DNA from: Mangrovicella endophytica
GTDB lineage: Bacteria > Pseudomonadota > Alphaproteobacteria > Rhizobiales > Rhizobiaceae
Assembly: GCF_002893625.1 (NCBI RefSeq)
Contig: NZ_PKMZ01000003.1
Location: 372,001 to 436,000 of the forward strand
Reading direction: 5' to 3'
DNA: 64,000 nucleotides
A program made the translations under genes and the position numbers. The first letter of the stretch is position 1, and each line of letters begins with the position of its first letter. Shown one piece after another: positions 46,743 through 55,624 of the stretch. Under the pieces are notes generated by a model, which worked only from the letters and a program-made list of their open reading frames with translations, did no database searches and was not told where the DNA came from.

Positions 46743-47738
46743 ATGACCAGCATGTTTCTGAAGACTGGCGTCGCCATCTGCGCCATCGCCTTTGCCGCTG
46801 CACCGGCTGCGGCCGAATGGGCACCGTCGAAGTCGGTCGAATTCGTCGTGGCGTCCGGTGCCGGCGGTGGCACCGACCAGTTCGCGCGCCTCATCCAGTC
46901 GATCATCGTCAAGCACGAGCTGATGCCGGCCTCGGTCGTTGTCACCAACAAGGGCGGCGGCGCCGGCACGGAGGCCTTCGTGGCGGGCAAGCTCGCCGGT
47001 AACGACCCGCACAAGCTCGTCTTCGGCACCAACAACGAGTGGCTGCTGCCGCTGGTGATCAAGGCCGGCTACAAGCCGGAGGACCTGCGTCCGGTCGCCG
47101 CCATGGCGGTGGACGAGTTCCTGCTCTGGACGCACAAGGATGCGCCCTACAAGGACGCGGCCGAGTTCATCGCTTCGGCCAAGGAGAAGCCGATGAAGGT
47201 CGGCGGCAGCCAGTCCAAGGACACCGACCAGATCCTCTCCAAGCGGATCGAGTTCGCGACCGGGGCGAAGTTCACCTACGTGCCCTTCAAGTCGGGCGGC
47301 GAGGCGGCGACGCAGCTTGCCGGCGGCCATATCGAGGCGAACTTCAACAATCCGCAGGAGAACGTCGCACAGTGGCGCGGCGGCATGGTGCGTCCGCTCT
47401 GCGTCTTCTCGCCCCAGCGCATCAGCTACACCGCGAAGGTGACGGATACGATGTCCTGGGCCGACATCCCGACCTGCAAGGAAGCCGGCATCGCCGTCGA
47501 CCAGTACCAGATGCCGCGTACCATCTGGCTGAACGCCGAGGTCGATGACGAGGCGGCTGCTTATTATGCCGACGTCTTCGCGAAGGTGCGCGAGACGCCG
47601 GAGTGGAAGGAGTGGCTGGAGCGCACGTCGCAGACCGACCGCTTCCTCACCGGTTCCGAGTTCACCGACATGGTGTCCAAGGAGCAGGCCAGCGCCCGCG
47701 AGCTCTTCGAGAAGACCGGCTGGCTCGTCTCCAACTGA
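46743..47738 (+). CDS. tctC: TctC-type periplasmic solute-binding protein
   Basis: A 331-residue extracytoplasmic binding protein of the TTT family (Bug/TctC). A signal peptide (residues about 1-25, ending AAPAAAEW) is followed by the first lobe start SVEFVVASGAGGGTDQFAR, typical for TctC proteins, and the VTNKGGGAGTEAFVAG segment. It should deliver a carboxylate substrate to TctAB, encoded 7 kb away on the other strand. The start at 46743 lies behind GGGAGGAAC. A terminator follows, so this appears to be the last gene of the GntR-oxidoreductase-tctC run. Confidence 0.88.
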   Translation: MTSMFLKTGVAICAIAFAAAPAAAEWAPSKSVEFVVASGAGGGTDQFARLIQSIIVKHELMPASVVVTNKGGGAGTEAFVAGKLAGNDPHKLVFGTNNEWLLPLVIKAGYKPEDLRPVAAMAVDEFLLWTHKDAPYKDAAEFIASAKEKPMKVGGSQSKDTDQILSKRIEFATGAKFTYVPFKSGGEAATQLAGGHIEANFNNPQENVAQWRGGMVRPLCVFSPQRISYTAKVTDTMSWADIPTCKEAGIAVDQYQMPRTIWLNAEVDDEAAAYYADVFAKVRETPEWKEWLERTSQTDRFLTGSEFTDMVSKEQASARELFEKTGWLVSN

Positions 47739-47779
47739 GCCGATAAGCGGCCGCAGCGGCGGCCATGCAATGCTGGGAA

Positions 47780-47810
47780 GGAGCTGGTTCGCCGGCTCCT
47801 CCTTCTTTTT
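47780..47810 (+). terminator. Intrinsic terminator after tctC
   Basis: GGAGCTGG (47780-47787) pairs with CCGGCTCC (47792-47799), one T-G pair, with a TTCG tetraloop, followed by T-rich TCCTTCTTTTT. It lies 41 bases after tctC and before the DMT transporter gene. Confidence 0.8.
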
Positions 47811-47888
47811 CCCATGGTGAAGAGCGCAGCATCGCCCGCGAGAATCGGTTAAGCGTCCGCGCGACGTCGTCTCTCGGAAAGCCTCATC

Positions 47889-48794
47889 ATGGCGGACAAA
47901 CAGCCGCGCCTTCTCGTCAGTCTGCTGATGCTGCTCGGCCTCGCCACGCTCTGGGGCGCCTCCTACACCTTCATCAAGATCGGCGTTTCCACCATTCCGC
48001 CGGTAACGCTGATCGCGGCGCGCACGCTGATTGCCGGCAGCGTCCTCATCCTTGCCCTGCGCCTGCGGGGCCTGCGCCTGCCGACGGATCGCCGCAACAC
48101 TAAACGCTTTCTAATCCAGGCCTGCCTCAACACGGTCCTGCCTTTCACGCTGATCGCCTGGGGCGAGCAGTATGTCGATGCGGGGCTCGCGACGATCCTG
48201 AACGCGCTGACGCCGGTCTTTGCCTTTTTGATAAACGCGCTGGTCGTGCGCCACGAGAAGGTCACCGGAGCGAAGTCCATTGGCGTCGTCGCCGGCCTCG
48301 TCGGCATCTGCTTCGTCGTCGGTCCGGCGGCACTCGCTGGCGTCGGAGAGCAACTGGCAGCGCAGCTCGCCGTCGTGACGGCGGCGATCGCCTACGGCGC
48401 TGCGGTGAACTTCGGCCGGACCTTCAGCGATCTCGATCCTATGATGCCTGCGGCCGGCTCACTGATCTGGGGCGCCGTCATCCTCCTGCCCATCAGCCTT
48501 CTCGTCGATCGGCCGTGGACGCTGGCGCCGTCCAACGCCTCGCTGCTCGCGCTGCTGGCGCTGGCGCTGTTTTCGACGGCGCTCGCCTTCGTGCTCTATT
48601 TCAACCTGCTGCAGCGCCTTGGCCCGGTCGGCACGACGGCGCAGGCCTATCTGCGCGTGCCGATCGGCGTCGGCATTGGCATGGTCTTTCTGGGCGAGGC
48701 GCCGCAGCCGACGGCCTGGATGGGCCTTGCCTTCGTGATCGTCAGCGTCCTCGCAATGACGCGTCCGGCGAAGCGGCGCCTGCAGCCGGAGTAA
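47889..48794 (+). CDS. DMT-superfamily transporter (EamA family)
   Basis: A 301-residue inner-membrane protein with about ten helices in two EamA repeats. The first begins LLMLLGLATLWGASYTFIKIG, and the usual LNALTPVFAFLINALVV and the second repeat start AAIAYGAAVNFGRTF follow. Members export amino acids, sugars or drugs, and the substrate here is unknown. It lies downstream of the tctC terminator, and its own promoter is not obvious. Confidence 0.85.
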   Translation: MADKQPRLLVSLLMLLGLATLWGASYTFIKIGVSTIPPVTLIAARTLIAGSVLILALRLRGLRLPTDRRNTKRFLIQACLNTVLPFTLIAWGEQYVDAGLATILNALTPVFAFLINALVVRHEKVTGAKSIGVVAGLVGICFVVGPAALAGVGEQLAAQLAVVTAAIAYGAAVNFGRTFSDLDPMMPAAGSLIWGAVILLPISLLVDRPWTLAPSNASLLALLALALFSTALAFVLYFNLLQRLGPVGTTAQAYLRVPIGVGIGMVFLGEAPQPTAWMGLAFVIVSVLAMTRPAKRRLQPE

Positions 48795-48966
48795 GTGAGG
48801 CCTGTCCGATTTATGAACGAAAATGATGTCTGGCCCGCATCAAGTGAACAATCCTTCAAGCTCGGTCCATCTTAGAACCTCAGGCGGCAACGCTTAAACC
48901 TTAGGCCATGCCGCTGCACATCACCCTGCAGCCGCTTCTCCCGTCCTCCGTGTCACGGTCACGCCC

Positions 48967-49983
48967 ATGAAAAAGATCGGCTTCCTCTCCTTCGGTCATT
49001 GGACTCCGTCCCCGCAGTCGCAGACGCGCTCGGCCGCCGACACGCTGCTGCAGTCGATCGACCTCGCTGTCGCGGCCGAGGAGCTCGGGGCGGACGGCGC
49101 CTATTTCCGCGTCCACCACTTCGCCCGGCAGCTCGCCTCGCCCTTTCCGCTGCTCGCCGCGGTCGGCGCCAGGACGAGCCGCATCGAGATCGGCACGGGC
49201 GTTATCGACATGCGCTACGAGAACCCGCTCTACATGGCGGAGGACGCCGGCGCGGCGGACCTGATCTCGGGCGGCCGCCTGCAGCTCGGCATCAGCCGCG
49301 GCTCGCCGGAGCAGGTGATCGAGGGCTGGCGCTATTTCGGCTACGCGCCGCAGGAGGGCCAGAGCGACGCCGATATGGGTCGGCGTCATACCGAAGTGCT
49401 GCTCCAGGTCCTCAAGGGCGAAGGTTTTGCGGAGCCTAATCCGCGCCCGATGTTCCCGAACCCGCCGGGCCTCCTCAGGCTGGAGCCCTATTCGGAGGGC
49501 CTGCGCGAGCGCATCTGGTGGGGCTCGGCCTCCAACGCCACCGCGCTCTGGGCGGCCAAGCTCGGCATGAACCTGCAGAGCTCGACCCTGAAGGAGGATG
49601 AAACGGGCGAGCCGTTCCACGTCCAGCAGGCCAAGCAGATCCGCGCCTACCGCGAGGCCTTCGCTGCGGCGGGCCATGCGCGCGAGCCGCGCGTTTCGGT
49701 CAGCCGCTCGATCTTCGCGCTCGTCGATGATCGCGACCGGGCTTATTTCGGGCGTGGCCAGGATAGCGACCACATCGGCATCATCGACAACATGCGAGCG
49801 ATCTTCGGCCGTTCCTACGCGGCCGAGCCGGACAGGCTGATCGAGCAGCTGCGTGCCGACGAGGCGATCGCGGAGGCCGACACGCTGCTCCTGACGGTGC
49901 CGAACCAGCTCGGCGTCGATTATTGCGCCCACACGATCGAGTCGATCCTGACGCATGTCGCGCCGGCCCTCGGCTGGCGCTGA
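48967..49983 (+). CDS. LLM-class flavin-dependent monooxygenase/oxidoreductase
   Basis: A 338-residue bacterial-luciferase-like TIM-barrel flavoprotein. The start MKKIGFLSFGHW, AVAAEELGADGAYFRVHHF, and RTSRIEIGTGVIDMRYENPLYMAEDAG follow the LLM alkanal-monooxygenase pattern, with DLISGGRLQLGISRGSPEQVI binding the flavin phosphate. It probably uses reduced FMN from a separate reductase. Substrate unknown. Convergent with the dipeptidase gene, with a perfect hairpin in between. Confidence 0.85.
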   Translation: MKKIGFLSFGHWTPSPQSQTRSAADTLLQSIDLAVAAEELGADGAYFRVHHFARQLASPFPLLAAVGARTSRIEIGTGVIDMRYENPLYMAEDAGAADLISGGRLQLGISRGSPEQVIEGWRYFGYAPQEGQSDADMGRRHTEVLLQVLKGEGFAEPNPRPMFPNPPGLLRLEPYSEGLRERIWWGSASNATALWAAKLGMNLQSSTLKEDETGEPFHVQQAKQIRAYREAFAAAGHAREPRVSVSRSIFALVDDRDRAYFGRGQDSDHIGIIDNMRAIFGRSYAAEPDRLIEQLRADEAIAEADTLLLTVPNQLGVDYCAHTIESILTHVAPALGWR

Positions 49984-50005
49984 CGGTCACCTCTCCGCGC
50001 CCCGG

Positions 50006-50030
50006 GGCGGCGCCGGATTTCGGCGCCGCC
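50006..50030. terminator. Bidirectional hairpin between convergent genes
   Basis: GGCGGCGCCG (50006-50015) and CGGCGCCGCC (50021-50030) form a perfect 10-bp stem with a GATTT loop in the 76-base gap between the LLM gene (plus) and the dipeptidase gene (minus). No clear T-tract is present on either side, so termination strength is uncertain. Confidence 0.5.
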
Positions 50031-50059
50031 TTGGAGTCATTCAGCGCCTTTGTCCGGTT

Positions 50060-51145
50060 CTAGCGCTCCCAGCTGCGCCGCAGCAGGGCGTGCCAGTTGC
50101 GCCAGGCGATCTTCTCGATGAGGTCACGGCCGTAGCCCGCCTCCGCCATCGCCTGGAGCAATTTCGGCAGTCCGGCGGCCGACCCGATGGCAGCGGGAAT
50201 CGTCGCGCCGTCGAAGTCCGACCCCAGTCCGACGCCGTCCTCGCCGAGCTCAGCCAGCAGATGATCGAGATGGCGGATCATCACGTCTAGGCCGGTATCG
50301 GCATCCATGCGCCCGTCCGGCCGCAGGAAGGCGGTGGCGAAGTTCAGCCCGACGATCCCGCCGCTCTCGCGGATCACTTGGAGCTGCCGGTCGGTGAGGT
50401 TGCGGCTGTGCGGCGTCACCGCATGAGCGTTGCAGTGGGTGGCGACGAGCGGCGCGCCGGAGAGGGCGGCGACGTCGTCGAACCCTTTCTCGTTGAGATG
50501 CGACAGGTCGACAATGATGCGCAGCTCGTCGCAGCGTTTCACCAGCCGCTTGCCGGCTTCGGTCAGGCCCGGCCCGATATCGGGCGAGGTGGGAAATGCC
50601 ATCGGTACGCCATGGCCGAAGATGTTGGGACGGCTCCACACCGGCCCGAGCGAGCGCAGGCCCGCGGCGTGCAGCAGATCGAGCGCTTCCAGGTCGGCAT
50701 CGATGGCCTCGGCGCCCTCGATATGCAGGACGGCGGCCAGCGCCCCGGCGGCGGTTGCCGCCTCGATGTCCGCGACCGAGCGGCAGACGCGCAGGCGACC
50801 GCCCGATCGGGCCTCCAGGCGGAAGAGGATGGCGCTCATGCGTATCATCGCATCCATCGCCTCGTGCCGATCGAGTGGCGTTGGAAGCGGCAGCTGATAA
50901 GGCGGCTCCGGCATGGAGGCCGACAGCGATACCGAGTCGTGCGAGGGCGGGAACATGGCGAACAACCCGCCGGCAAGGTTCCCCTGGCGCGCCAGGGCGC
51001 TGTCGATATGGCCGGTCGCCCCGCCGTCGAAGAAGCGCTCGATGGCGTCGCCCGTCGGATCGTCCATCAGCCGGAGCAGCGTATCGTTGTGGCCGTCGAA
51101 GACCGGTATGTCGGCTATGGATGCTATCACGGTCATGTCCTTCAT
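50060..51145 (-). CDS. Membrane dipeptidase-like peptidase (M19 family)
   Basis: A 361-residue zinc dipeptidase of the renal dipeptidase/M19 family. Metal ligands are visible: His-x-Asp in VFDGHNDTLL (residues about 15-24), bridging Glu in VLHIEGAEAI, His in VATHCNAHAV, and Asp in GLGSDFDG. Members hydrolyse L- and D-containing dipeptides or some beta-lactam-like or amide-bond substrates. No signal peptide is seen, so it is likely cytosolic. It could start at 51145 or at 51136 (MTVIASI). The 354-base region upstream, before the LacI gene, shows no recognised gene. Confidence 0.85.
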   Translation of the reverse strand: MKDMTVIASIADIPVFDGHNDTLLRLMDDPTGDAIERFFDGGATGHIDSALARQGNLAGGLFAMFPPSHDSVSLSASMPEPPYQLPLPTPLDRHEAMDAMIRMSAILFRLEARSGGRLRVCRSVADIEAATAAGALAAVLHIEGAEAIDADLEALDLLHAAGLRSLGPVWSRPNIFGHGVPMAFPTSPDIGPGLTEAGKRLVKRCDELRIIVDLSHLNEKGFDDVAALSGAPLVATHCNAHAVTPHSRNLTDRQLQVIRESGGIVGLNFATAFLRPDGRMDADTGLDVMIRHLDHLLAELGEDGVGLGSDFDGATIPAAIGSAAGLPKLLQAMAEAGYGRDLIEKIAWRNWHALLRRSWER

Positions 51146-51499
51146 CGATCAGGCCGGATGGTTGCCTCGCGTCACCGGGAACTGCGGTGCGACTCGGCTG
51201 CCGACCTTTGGAAGCTGGCGCGGGAGTTCTGCCCTTGTGGCGCAGCCGTCAAGCGATCCGCCAGCACGACCTGCCTCGCGGCATCTGCGCCAGCCACCCG
51301 AACCAGCGTTGAATGTCCCGAGCAACTGGGCGATGCAAGGGTGGCTGCGGTCGTCGAACAGGAGAATCGCTTTGCGCGCAGGTCTGTCGCAGGGGCAGCG
51401 TAAACGACCGGCATCCTGGTGCCGGAACACGCGTGCGTGCGGCGCGAAGCCGGGTCGCCGGGGCTGCCCGCTGGTAGGCTCCATACGGATCGGCCAGCC
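51146..51499. other. Gap without a recognised gene
   Basis: This 354-base gap lies between the dipeptidase start and the LacI start, which point away from each other, so it should hold both promoters. I see no convincing -10/-35 pair, no LacI-type palindrome and no credible ORF; frames crossing it are shadows with codon use typical of any high-GC sequence. Confidence 0.5.
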
Positions 51500-52546
51500 A
51501 TGACAGGGGCACCGGCTCCCTCCCGCAAGGCGCGCCGAAAGGGTTCGGGCGTGACGATGGCCGAGGTGGCGGCTGCCGCGGGGGTCTCGATGCAGACGGT
51601 CTCGCGTGCGCTGCGCTCGCCGCAGACCGTGACGGCGGAGACGCGCAAGGCCATCGAGGCCGCGATCGAGAAGACTCACTACGTTCACAATCTCGCGGCC
51701 AGCCACCTGGCCTCATCGAAGAGCAATACGGTCGCGGCCGTCATCCCGACGATCTCGGCCTCGATCTTCGCCGAAACGATCCAGCACTTCTCCGACGTCC
51801 TCAACGCGGCCAACTACCAGATCTTCCTCGGCAATACGGATTACGGCTCGGAACGCGAGGAGGCGGTGATCCGCAGCCTGCTGGGGCGCCGGCCGGACGG
51901 GCTCTTTGTCATCGGGGCCCATCATACGCGCAGCTGCATCGCGCTGATGCGACGCGCTGGAATCCCGGTGGTGGAGGGCTGGGACCTGACGGCACGGCCG
52001 ATCGACGGCATGGTCGGCTTCTCCAGCGCCGCGGCGATCACCGAACTGGCGCGCCGTCTTGCCGGCACCGGCCGAAGGCGCATCGTCTTTGCCGGCGTCC
52101 TGCGCCATGGCGACAGCCGCGCGGCAGAGCGGCGGGACGGCTTCGTGGCGGCGATGGCGGAGCTGTTCCCGCACGAGGCGCCACGGCTCTGCATCGCCGG
52201 CGACCTACCGTTGGAGATGGAATCAGGCGTAACGCTGCTGGAGCGCGTCCGCCGGCAGGACCCGGACGCAGACGCCATCATGTTCTCCAGCGACATCATC
52301 GCCTCGGGAGCGATCCTCGCGGCGAGCCGGCAAGGCATCGCCGTGCCGGAGGACATTGCGATCACCGGTTTCGGCGACTTCGAGCTGGCGCGTCACCTCA
52401 ATCCGGCGCTGACGACAGTCGCCATCCCGGCGGCTTTGATCGGACAGGAGGCGGGACGTCTGCTTCTGGAAAGCATGAGCGGCCGCAAGCCGCAGCAAAA
52501 GCGGATCGATGTCGGGTTCCGGCTGATGATCCGCCAAAGCGGCTGA
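51500..52546 (+). CDS. LacI-family transcriptional regulator
   Basis: A 348-residue LacI/GntR(gluconate)-type repressor. The N-terminal helix-turn-helix (about residues 18-50) reads VTMAEVAAAAGVSMQTVSRALRS, followed by a hinge helix region and a periplasmic-binding-protein-like effector domain (VAAVIPTISASIFAETIQ). Its likely operators are TGTTAGCGCTAACA (58588-58601) and TGTTAGCGCTCACA (60895-60908), the only such sites I found. It is convergent with the M24 gene that ends the ABC transporter operon. The ATG at 51500 was chosen over an upstream open extension. Confidence 0.9.
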   Translation: MTGAPAPSRKARRKGSGVTMAEVAAAAGVSMQTVSRALRSPQTVTAETRKAIEAAIEKTHYVHNLAASHLASSKSNTVAAVIPTISASIFAETIQHFSDVLNAANYQIFLGNTDYGSEREEAVIRSLLGRRPDGLFVIGAHHTRSCIALMRRAGIPVVEGWDLTARPIDGMVGFSSAAAITELARRLAGTGRRRIVFAGVLRHGDSRAAERRDGFVAAMAELFPHEAPRLCIAGDLPLEMESGVTLLERVRRQDPDADAIMFSSDIIASGAILAASRQGIAVPEDIAITGFGDFELARHLNPALTTVAIPAALIGQEAGRLLLESMSGRKPQQKRIDVGFRLMIRQSG

Positions 52547-52558
52547 GCGAGCCGAAGC

Positions 52559-53668
52559 TCAGACCTCGGGCTGGTGCGGGAAGTCGGTCAGGAGCTCGCA
52601 GCCCGTCTCCGTCACGCGCAGCATGTGCTCCAGCCTGACGCCGCCGACCTCCGGGTCGAAGGCCTGCGGCTCCACCATCACCACCATGTCCGGCTGCAGC
52701 GTGGCGTCTTCATAGGAGACGATGCGCGGCCATTCATGCACGCCGGTGCCGATCGAGTGGCCGGAATGGTGGGCATAGGCATAGCCGTGCCGCGCCACAT
52801 GCGCCTGCAGCATCCGGTCGAGATCGCCGATGACGAGGCCGGGGCGGATGGATTCGATCGCCAGCGCCAGAGCCGAGTGCGCGGCGCCGAAGAGCTTGGC
52901 AAAGCCGGGCGTGGCATGGCCGAGCATCACCGAAGCGCAGCTGTCGCCCCAGTAGCCGGCAACGCGCGGAGCAAGGTCGCAGATCACCGGGTCACCGGCT
53001 TGGAGGCGCCGGTTGCCGGGCCAGCCCATGAAGGCGGAGGTCGCCTCGCGGCCGGAGATCAGGTCGCCGGTGACGGGCAGACGCCCGCCCGCGCTTGTTT
53101 CCATCGCGAGGCGGATCTCGGCGAATATCTCGAGTTCGCTGCGCCCAGCCTGCGCAGCCTGCAGGAAGGCGCGCTGCCCGGCCGAGGCGATGCGGGCGGC
53201 TTCGGTGAGAAGCGCGATCTCGGCCCCCGTTTTCACCGACTTGGCGCGCCGCAGGGCCGGCTCGATCGGCACGATGCGGAGGCCGCCGAGGAGATCGCGC
53301 AGCGCGAAGGGAAAGCCGTCCTCCACTGCGATCGTGCCGGAGACGCCGAGCTCCTTTGCCAGCGAAGCGACAGCGTCGCGATAGTTGGCGGGGATGTCGG
53401 CCGGCGTCTCGTGCGAGAAGCCGACATAGGTCGCGATGGGCGCCGCCCAGCTCGCTGTGCCGGCTTCCAGATTGGTGACGACGAGGCCGCAAGCGCCGTC
53501 CGCCCCGATCATGGTGACGGCAGGTCCGCCGGCAAAGGGCGACGGCCCGGCCTCGATGGCGACGACGTGGCCGGTGGCATAGGCCACTGCCTCCGGGCTC
53601 GTCAGCAAGGCCCAGTCCGCACCGCTCTCCCGGACGGCTGCGGCAGTCTTCTGGAGACGCTCGTCCAT
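52559..53668 (-). CDS. M24-family metallopeptidase (Xaa-Pro peptidase/creatinase fold)
   Basis: A 369-residue pita-bread-fold protein. The N-terminal creatinase-like domain (residues 1-130) is followed by the catalytic domain. The metal ligands of the family are visible: Asp in VICDLAPR, Asp in GYWGDSCA, His in HHSGHSIGTG, Glu in MVMVEPQAF, and Glu in GVRLEHMLRV. This could be an aminopeptidase P, a creatinase, an ectoine hydrolase or another C-N hydrolase. It is the last gene of the ABC operon, 10 bases after the second permease, so it likely processes the imported compound. Confidence 0.85.
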   Translation of the reverse strand: MDERLQKTAAAVRESGADWALLTSPEAVAYATGHVVAIEAGPSPFAGGPAVTMIGADGACGLVVTNLEAGTASWAAPIATYVGFSHETPADIPANYRDAVASLAKELGVSGTIAVEDGFPFALRDLLGGLRIVPIEPALRRAKSVKTGAEIALLTEAARIASAGQRAFLQAAQAGRSELEIFAEIRLAMETSAGGRLPVTGDLISGREATSAFMGWPGNRRLQAGDPVICDLAPRVAGYWGDSCASVMLGHATPGFAKLFGAAHSALALAIESIRPGLVIGDLDRMLQAHVARHGYAYAHHSGHSIGTGVHEWPRIVSYEDATLQPDMVVMVEPQAFDPEVGGVRLEHMLRVTETGCELLTDFPHQPEV

Positions 53669-53678
53669 CGCCGTGCCC

Positions 53679-54644
53679 TCAGATCAGGTTGCGGATGTGC
53701 TGATCGCGGCCATAGGCGGCGACGAGCGCGAGGATGAGGACGCCGAGCGCGGCCTGTACGCTCGCCTCCGGCAGGCCGAGGCCGATGAGGACCGTGCGCA
53801 GCTCGACCAGCACCATGGCGCCGGCGACCGTGCCGATATAGCCGCCGCGCCCCCCGATAAGGGCGGTGCCGCCGATCACCACGGCCGAGACGGTCTGGAA
53901 GAGGTAGGGCGTCCCGACCCCGGCACTGGACGAACCGGTAAAACCGAGGAGCAGGATGCCGGCGAGCGCCGCGAAGACGGCGCTGAGCGCAAATGTGGTC
54001 GCCCAGAGCGCAACGGGGCGCACCAGCGCAAGCTCGGCGGCCTTCGGGCTGGCGCCGAGGGCATAGAGCTTGCGGCCGTAGATCGTCCGCCGCAGCACGA
54101 AGAGAATGGCGAGGGCGAGCAGCAGCGTGAAGGGCACGAGCGGCGGGAAGGGCAGCGGCCCAGTGGAGCCGCCGAGCGAAACGAAGTCGTTGATCGCCTG
54201 CGGCGCCGAGCCCATCGGGAGGCCGCGTGTCCAGATCTGCACGCCGGCCTGGACGGCGGTGCCGATGCCGAGCGTCACGATCAGCGGATGGATGGCGAGC
54301 GCGGCCGACAGGGCGCCCGACGCCGCGCCGATCAGGGCGGCGCAGCCGAGAACGATGGCGAAGGTGGCAGGCGCCGGCAGGCCGTCGCCATAGAGGCTGG
54401 CGAAGACGACGTTGGCAAAGCCGATCACAAAGGGGATCGAAAGGTCGATCCCGCCGAGGATCATCACCAGCGTCTGGCCGAGCGCCGCAATGGCCAGCAG
54501 CGAGCCGAGGATCAGCATGGCGCGCACGGAGAAGAGACTGGCAAAGCCCGGGATCAGCACGGCGCCGGCAGCGAAGATCACCACCGCGCCAAGGACCGCG
54601 ATCAGCGCGCGATTGCTGAAGACGGAGGAGAGCGCCCGGCTCAT
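53679..54644 (-). CDS. ABC transporter permease, ribose/autoinducer type (second permease)
   Basis: A 321-residue permease of the RbsC/AraH family with about ten hydrophobic segments. Segments such as GQTLVMILGGIDLSIPFVIG and GTALIGGRGGYIGTVAGAMVL are typical. It overlaps the other permease gene by four bases (ATGA), so the two are probably made in equal amounts and form a heterodimer. The start at 54644 was chosen. Confidence 0.9.
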   Translation of the reverse strand: MSRALSSVFSNRALIAVLGAVVIFAAGAVLIPGFASLFSVRAMLILGSLLAIAALGQTLVMILGGIDLSIPFVIGFANVVFASLYGDGLPAPATFAIVLGCAALIGAASGALSAALAIHPLIVTLGIGTAVQAGVQIWTRGLPMGSAPQAINDFVSLGGSTGPLPFPPLVPFTLLLALAILFVLRRTIYGRKLYALGASPKAAELALVRPVALWATTFALSAVFAALAGILLLGFTGSSSAGVGTPYLFQTVSAVVIGGTALIGGRGGYIGTVAGAMVLVELRTVLIGLGLPEASVQAALGVLILALVAAYGRDQHIRNLI

Positions 54645-55624
54645 GCCGCGATCCTTCGCCGGCCAATGAGGGCCTTGAGCTTCTCCGAGTTCAGGCAGAC
54701 CGCGAGGACGAGCACGATGCCGTAGGTCATCTGCAGCACGAAGGTCGAGACGTTGAAGGCGGTGAGCACGCTCTGAAGCAGGAAGATGTCCGCCGCGCCG
54801 AGGAAGGCGGCCGTCAGTCCGCCGATCCCGCCGGCAAGGCTGACGCCGCCGAGCGCGACCGCTGCGATGGCGATCAGCGTGTAGCCTGGGCCGATATTCG
54901 GGTCGCCGGAGCCGATCAGCGCCGTCAGGGAGAGGGCGGCGAGGCCGGCAAAAAGGCCCGCCAGCAGATAGGCCGTGAAGCGGACGCGCGGCACGCCGAC
55001 CCCGGCCGTATAGGCGGCGCGGTCGTCGCTGCCGGTCGCCATCAGAAGATCGTAATAGGGCAGCCGCCGCACTGCGAGCCAGAGGAGGACGGCGGCACCG
55101 ACCGGCAGCACCGACCAGGGGCCGGCCAGCGCCCGCAGCCAGTCCGGCACGCTGCCGGCGGGCGAGGGCAGGATGGTCAGCGCCAGGCCGGAATAGATAA
55201 GATAGGTGCCGAGCGTCGCGACGATCGGCTGAATGCGCAGCACGGAGGTCAGGAACCCGTTGAGGGCGCCGGAGGCAAGACCGAGGATGAGCGCCGCCGG
55301 CACGATGAGGAGCGGCGACTGGATACCGGCGCCAAGGATCAGACCTTTGACGATCAGGACGTTGACGAGGCCGATCAGCGGCCCGACCGAGACGTCGATC
55401 GAGCCGCGGCCGGCGAGGAACGGGACGGTGACGGCGAGCGCGGCGAGGAGGAGCGGCGCGGCAAGGCCAAGGACCGAGCCCCAGTTGTGCGGGGCAAAGC
55501 GCGCCGGGTTGAGCGCGATGTTGAGGACGAGGAGGACGACGAAGAGGAGGGCGGCAAGCCGCGTGTCCTCGCGTCCCGCGAACAGGCGGGCCAGCATGCC
55601 GGGTCGGCTCGATGCGGCGTTCAA
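54641..55624 (-). CDS. ABC transporter permease, ribose/autoinducer type (first permease)
   Basis: A 327-residue RbsC-family permease with about ten helices. The segment AVTVPFLAGRGSIDVSVGPLIGLVN matches the GxIDLSVGxx motif of the family, and VALGGVSLAGGIGGLTAAFLGA matches the late family motif. It overlaps the upstream half-ATPase gene and the downstream permease gene by four bases each (ATGA). With the second permease it forms the membrane pore of the importer. Confidence 0.9.
   Translation of the reverse strand: MNAASSRPGMLARLFAGREDTRLAALLFVVLLVLNIALNPARFAPHNWGSVLGLAAPLLLAALAVTVPFLAGRGSIDVSVGPLIGLVNVLIVKGLILGAGIQSPLLIVPAALILGLASGALNGFLTSVLRIQPIVATLGTYLIYSGLALTILPSPAGSVPDWLRALAGPWSVLPVGAAVLLWLAVRRLPYYDLLMATGSDDRAAYTAGVGVPRVRFTAYLLAGLFAGLAALSLTALIGSGDPNIGPGYTLIAIAAVALGGVSLAGGIGGLTAAFLGAADIFLLQSVLTAFNVSTFVLQMTYGIVLVLAVCLNSEKLKALIGRRRIAA

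Noticed and set aside
52559-53668. DddP-type DMSP lyase
   Set aside because: DddP is an M24-family enzyme, but it is longer (about 440 residues) and no other DMSP gene is present. General M24 motifs are all that can be claimed.
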